DNA of 10,248 nt from Planctomycetota bacterium. Lineage in GTDB: Bacteria; Planctomycetota; Planctomycetia; Isosphaerales; Isosphaeraceae. The position numbers and the translations under genes are program-made. The notes below the pieces were generated by a model that worked only from the letters and a program-made list of their open reading frames with translations, was not told the origin of the DNA and ran no database searches. The stretch is from positions 1 to 10,248 of the forward strand of contig JAKAUH010000718.1 of NCBI GenBank assembly GCA_021818605.1, read 5' to 3'. Below, piece after piece: positions 6,961-10,248 of the stretch. Numbering within the stretch: position 1 is the stretch's first letter; each line of letters begins with the position of its first letter.

Positions 6961-7513
6961 GGGAGACTCCCTCCTCCGAGATCTGATCCATGGGTGGCGC
7001 GTCCGCCGCGGGGCGCCGGAATCCGTTGTCCGCCCGTGCGCAGATCACCCCCCGTGGGATGCCAGTTTCACGCCTTCCGGCACCCGGTCCTGCCCTACCC
7101 TCCGCTTCCCGGCGCGACTCCGCCGCGGTGGGGGTGATTTCCCTCAGCAATTTCGTCCGGCCCGACGGCTAGACTCTATCCATTTCGGGACTTGCGAACC
7201 GTTGCCAGGCTCCCTGCCCGCACTTTCCGCTCAACTCCCCCAATGCGCGGGCCCGATATAACTCGCGGAAACGGACCCGCGGGCCGAGTCCCTTGCCCTC
7301 CAACCCGTCCCGGCACCTGGCCGGATCTGGCCATCTCGAGGGACATCCGCGGCTCCAAAAACGGAAGGTTGTTCACCCGCTCGCCCACGACGCGTGGGGG
7401 GCGGATGCCAGTCACGGCCCGTGAAGACAGCGGGTCGGAGCGTCGTCGTTGATCGAAACACGCCGGGCGGTCATCGTCCGGGATGGTCCTATCAGGGTGT
7501 CGAGGCGAGATCC
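6961..7513. promoter_or_regulatory. Divergent intergenic region between FG-GAP and TolC-like genes
   Basis: These 553 bp separate two genes transcribed away from each other, so both promoters should lie here. No credible gene is present: the open frames across it are GC-rich shadows with arginine/proline-rich translations. AT-richer spots are 'TAGACTCTATCC' near 7170-7181 and 'GATATAAC' at 7255-7262, either of which could be a -10 region, but no well-spaced -35 is evident. The segments CGCGGGCCC near 7247-7255 and GGACCCGCG near 7273-7281 pair at 8 of 9 positions around the GATATAAC element and could form an operator or hairpin. Confidence 0.4.
6967..6977 (-). promoter_or_regulatory. Strong ribosome binding site of the FG-GAP gene
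   Basis: Read on the minus strand the sequence is GGAGGAGGGAG, ending 6 nt before the ATG at 6958-6960. It offers overlapping matches to the anti-Shine-Dalgarno sequence at workable spacing and supports the N-terminus that carries the LEGRVLLS signature, implying efficient translation of a large exported protein. Confidence 0.7.
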
Positions 7514-10248
7514 ATGCGAACACGGAGGAGTCCGAGAACCGGCCGGGCGCCCCTGCGGCTGGGGAGAGTGGCGCTGCTGGCCGTGCTGGCCATCGCGCCG
7601 CAGGCCGGCTGCACGCGCGAATTCTACCGGGAATGGACCAACCAGGACGTCTCCGAGGCCGTCTTTGAAAAAAGCCGCGATCCGCGCTGGCGGCTCGACA
7701 CCTTCTCCATAGAGTGCCCCGCGCTGTCGCGGTTCGCCGACCCGTATGACCAGGACGTCCCGCCAGCCCCGCCCGACGATGTGGCGACCGAGGCCCTCTC
7801 GCCGGTCCCGCAGTGGCCCGACAACCGCCTGATTGTGCCCGTCGAGGGGACGGGATACTGGGAGCTGCTGGAATACTGGCAGCGACAGGAACTCGCCGCG
7901 GCTGGGAACAAGGATGAGGGACTATCGGATCCCGACAGCACCGGCCTGCCGCGAAATCTGGGGTACGGTGGCGAGCCGGTCTCACTGAGCACGGACCCCG
8001 CCTCGCGGCCCGCCATTCCGTTCCGGCCGTTCCCGGGGATGGCCAATCCCTACAAGCCCGGTGACATCATCGACCCCAACGAGGCGATCGACGCCGACCA
8101 ACCGCCCGGAGGTGAGGCGCTGCCGGTGGTACCCACCATCAATGCGCCCGGGACAACCGTCCCCGGCAGCGGCGAGCCCTACGGAATCGGCGGTCCCGCC
8201 GGCCCTCGCCCGGGGATTTTGGGCCAACCGGGTGCGAGCTCGGGACCGGCGGGCGGCGTCCCGTCCCTGCCAGCGAATCCCGGCGCGACCCGGCCGTCGC
8301 CGGGGCTACCGAATCGCTTGCCGCCGCGAACCTCGCCCAGTCTGCCTGGGAATGGCGGGGCCAGCACCTCGAGCTCGGCCGCGGCGAATTCCTCGCGGCG
8401 GAATCTGCCGAACGACCCGGCCATCGCCCTGGTTCGACTTCAGGACGGCAACGACGTCGATCCCCCGGCGACATTTGGGCCGAGACCTGTACCACCTCCC
8501 CGATCGCGGGCGAATTCGGGCACCAGGGCGACGCGTTCGACGCACATTTCTGTATCGAGAGGGGCGTCGTCCGAGGCGAGGCCGATCATCCCGCCCCCGC
8601 GTCTCCCGGCATACCCGGTCGGGGCCCAGACCCTGCGCCAGCCCGGCGGGAAGGACCGCATGCTCGCTCGTGTCGCGTATCAGGACCGGCCGGTCAGCGG
8701 CTCCGCCGTACCGCCGTTCGACCGCGCGACCCAAGCCCCCGCGGCAACCGCCACGCCGGCGCAACCCGACCAGGCCGACCAACCGGGTCCGCCGCCCACT
8801 CTGCCGCCAGCGCTCCCTCCCAGCCAGGGCGTGAGCCGTCCCGGCACCCTCGACCCCGGGGGTACCAGGCAACCCGCCGAGGTCATGGGCGACCAGCTCC
8901 GCGACGCCGGAAAGTTAAAATCCAACCAGGCCACCGGACTCGGCGGCATCCTGGTCCCCGTTGTCCCTGCCATGAACGAATCCGAGGCGGCCGGCTTGCC
9001 CAAGGACTTCAAGGCCTATAAACTGAACATGCAGCAATCGTGGCTTCTGGCGCTCATCAATGGACGGTATTACCAGTATCAGCTTGAGGACCTGTACCTG
9101 GCCGCCCTGCCGGTGACGCTCCAGCGGTTCGCGTTCGAGCCGCAGTTCTACGCCGGCATGTCGCCGGTGACGGGCGTGCCGGAGACAGGCGGTGCGGGTG
9201 GCTCGGGCGCGTCGATCAATGGCGGCAGCTTCCCGACGGCGACCGGCCTCTCCACGGCGAATGCGTTCACCTACGCGACGCGGTATGCGCCCACCGGCCA
9301 GGTCTCGACCATGAACCTGGGCACGATCGCGGGGTTCGGCAAGCTGTTCAGCAGCGGCGGCCAGCTTCTGATGGGTTTCGCCAGCGAGCTGGTGTTCAAC
9401 TTCGCCGGCAAGAACCCGCGGCAGCCGACGGTGCTCTCGTCCCTGCCATTCAGCTTCGTCCAACCGCTGCTCAAGGGCGGTGGCCGGGCGGTGATCCTCG
9501 AACCCCTGACGACTGAGGAGCGAAACCTGCTCTACCAGGTTCGCGCATTCACCCAGTTCCGCCAGCAGTTCTTCGTCGTGACCTTGACCGGAGGCACGGT
9601 CCAGAACTTTGGTCAGACCTTCAACCTCTCCGGCTTCACGTCGGCGGGCAACGTCGATCCCGTCATTGGTTTCATCCCGGCGGCGTTCAACGTGGTGCAG
9701 GTCGAGATCGACCGGAGGAACGTGGCCTTTTACCAGAATCTGGTTAAACTGTATCAGGCGCTGATTCAGGGCGAGGCGTCGGGGCTCTCGCAGCTTCAGG
9801 TCGACCAGGTGCAGTCCCAGTTGATCGGCGCCCGGTCGAAGCTCTTCAGCGACAAGGTGACTTATCGGGCTCAGCTTGATCAGTTTAAGATGCAGCTTGG
9901 AATGCCGCCCGACATCCCGATCGTGCTCGACCAGGAGTTCCTGGGAAGGCCGTTCTATGACGTCTTCAACAATGTGGACAAGTGGCAGCTCGACCCCGAA
10001 CGGAAGCTCAGCGATCTCCCCGGGATCATCGGCAGGATCCCGCAACTTCAGGACATTGACATCGACGGACGTTCCGTCCTGGGCATTTACCGCAACTACC
10101 GGGCCTCCAGGGCGGGTGAAAACTTCCGACCCGAGGACGAGGACGGGCTGGAGGACGTGCTCCAGGCGGCCGTGAGGGTCGGCCTGGAATACCGGCTGGA
10201 CCTGATGAACTTCCGGGCCCAGCTCTACGACTCCTGGCGTCAGATCCG
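7514..10248 (+). CDS. TolC-family outer-membrane efflux lipoprotein (3' end outside window)
   Basis: The frame is open from the ATG at 7514 to the window edge, giving 911 complete codons. TolC-type proteins form trimeric outer-membrane channels for efflux pumps and type I secretion. The N-terminus 'RVALLAVLAIAPQAGC' has a lipoprotein-like signal with Cys33, although Gln at -3 is unusual for a lipobox. Next comes a region resembling planctomycete TolC relatives ('SRDPRWRLDTFSI' at 54-66, 'SRFADPYDQDVPPAPPDD' at 72-89). Residues ~190-455 are a Pro/Gly/Ser/Ala-rich, probably disordered linker. The channel domain starts near 500: helix 507-530, 'PFSFVQPLLKGGGRA' (645-659), the outer-membrane-factor block that begins the second half of each repeat, and the helix 756-798 ending 'QLGMPPDIPIVLD'. 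A second helical repeat starts at 881 ('LQAAVRVGLEYRLDLMN') and is cut off. GAGGCGAG at 7502-7509 is the likely ribosome site. Length already exceeds ordinary TolC (~490). No pump or adaptor gene is visible. Confidence 0.83.
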   Translation, partial: MRTRRSPRTGRAPLRLGRVALLAVLAIAPQAGCTREFYREWTNQDVSEAVFEKSRDPRWRLDTFSIECPALSRFADPYDQDVPPAPPDDVATEALSPVPQWPDNRLIVPVEGTGYWELLEYWQRQELAAAGNKDEGLSDPDSTGLPRNLGYGGEPVSLSTDPASRPAIPFRPFPGMANPYKPGDIIDPNEAIDADQPPGGEALPVVPTINAPGTTVPGSGEPYGIGGPAGPRPGILGQPGASSGPAGGVPSLPANPGATRPSPGLPNRLPPRTSPSLPGNGGASTSSSAAANSSRRNLPNDPAIALVRLQDGNDVDPPATFGPRPVPPPRSRANSGTRATRSTHISVSRGASSEARPIIPPPRLPAYPVGAQTLRQPGGKDRMLARVAYQDRPVSGSAVPPFDRATQAPAATATPAQPDQADQPGPPPTLPPALPPSQGVSRPGTLDPGGTRQPAEVMGDQLRDAGKLKSNQATGLGGILVPVVPAMNESEAAGLPKDFKAYKLNMQQSWLLALINGRYYQYQLEDLYLAALPVTLQRFAFEPQFYAGMSPVTGVPETGGAGGSGASINGGSFPTATGLSTANAFTYATRYAPTGQVSTMNLGTIAGFGKLFSSGGQLLMGFASELVFNFAGKNPRQPTVLSSLPFSFVQPLLKGGGRAVILEPLTTEERNLLYQVRAFTQFRQQFFVVTLTGGTVQNFGQTFNLSGFTSAGNVDPVIGFIPAAFNVVQVEIDRRNVAFYQNLVKLYQALIQGEASGLSQLQVDQVQSQLIGARSKLFSDKVTYRAQLDQFKMQLGMPPDIPIVLDQEFLGRPFYDVFNNVDKWQLDPERKLSDLPGIIGRIPQLQDIDIDGRSVLGIYRNYRASRAGENFRPEDEDGLEDVLQAAVRVGLEYRLDLMNFRAQLYDSWRQI

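Noticed and set aside
7176..7985. Minus-strand open frame of 269 codons
   Set aside because: It spans the divergent spacer and the TolC signal-peptide region, and its translation is Arg/Pro/Ala-rich with no motifs.
8061..8834. Plus-strand open frame of 257 codons in the TolC linker
   Set aside because: The translation is dominated by Arg/Pro and lies wholly within the linker, where GC-rich codons keep all frames open. The TolC frame is uninterrupted through the region.
8915..10045. Long minus-strand open frame (376 codons)
   Set aside because: It lies antisense to the TolC channel domain, which has recognisable family motifs throughout. The antisense translation is Leu/Arg/Glu/His-rich and matches no family I know; typical GC-rich shadow.
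1..10248. CRISPR array, transposon, tRNA/rRNA or defence-system genes
   Set aside because: I looked for spaced direct repeats, transposase or integrase motifs, cloverleaf-like sequences and nuclease or helicase motifs and saw none. The 22-bp repeat has no spacer and only two copies.

Overview
The window looks like chromosomal DNA of a high-GC planctomycete, most likely of the Isosphaeraceae type. The strongest clues are a large secreted FG-GAP protein with an N-terminal 'LEGRVLLS' signature (the LEPR-XLL type of planctomycete surface proteins) and a TolC-family outer-membrane lipoprotein with the long, proline-rich N-terminal half common in planctomycetes. Coding density is moderate and GC is high, so both strands carry many spurious open frames. 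I assign nothing below genus level from sequence alone.

Layout, left to right. (1) The 3' end of a DNA polymerase III delta' (holB-like) gene, 2-496. (2) A 232-bp gap, partly AT-richer. (3) A small PAPS-dependent sulfotransferase, 729-1493, whose last codons and stop lie inside a perfect 22-bp tandem duplication (1471-1514). (4) A gamma-glutamylcyclotransferase-like protein, 1625-2029, coupled by a 1-nt TGATG overlap to (5) a thiamine-diphosphate 2-oxo-acid decarboxylase of the pyruvate/indolepyruvate decarboxylase family, 2029-3825. (6) A 276-bp convergent spacer with a strong 14-bp stem-loop (4029-4064), a second long imperfect inverted repeat and a GCTCTCT tandem. (7) On the minus strand, a 952-residue FG-GAP protein with seven 'IGAP' motifs, consistent with a seven-bladed integrin-alpha-like beta-propeller, 4102-6960. 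(8) A 553-bp divergent spacer. (9) A TolC-family lipoprotein that stays open from 7514 to the end of the window (911 complete codons seen) and runs off the edge.

How the genes work together: genes 1-5 share a strand, but only the cyclotransferase and the decarboxylase look translationally coupled. The decarboxylase keeps every catalytic residue of its family, with no alcohol or aldehyde dehydrogenase beside it. The FG-GAP and TolC genes are divergent and both encode envelope or exported proteins, so shared regulation is possible but not shown. I found no rRNA, tRNA, CRISPR array, transposase or integrase. I do not see a convincing new multi-gene system; the points most worth checking are the repeat at the sulfotransferase stop, the coupled cyclotransferase/decarboxylase pair, the eroded propeller with an unassigned C-terminal module, and the long low-complexity linker in the TolC lipoprotein.
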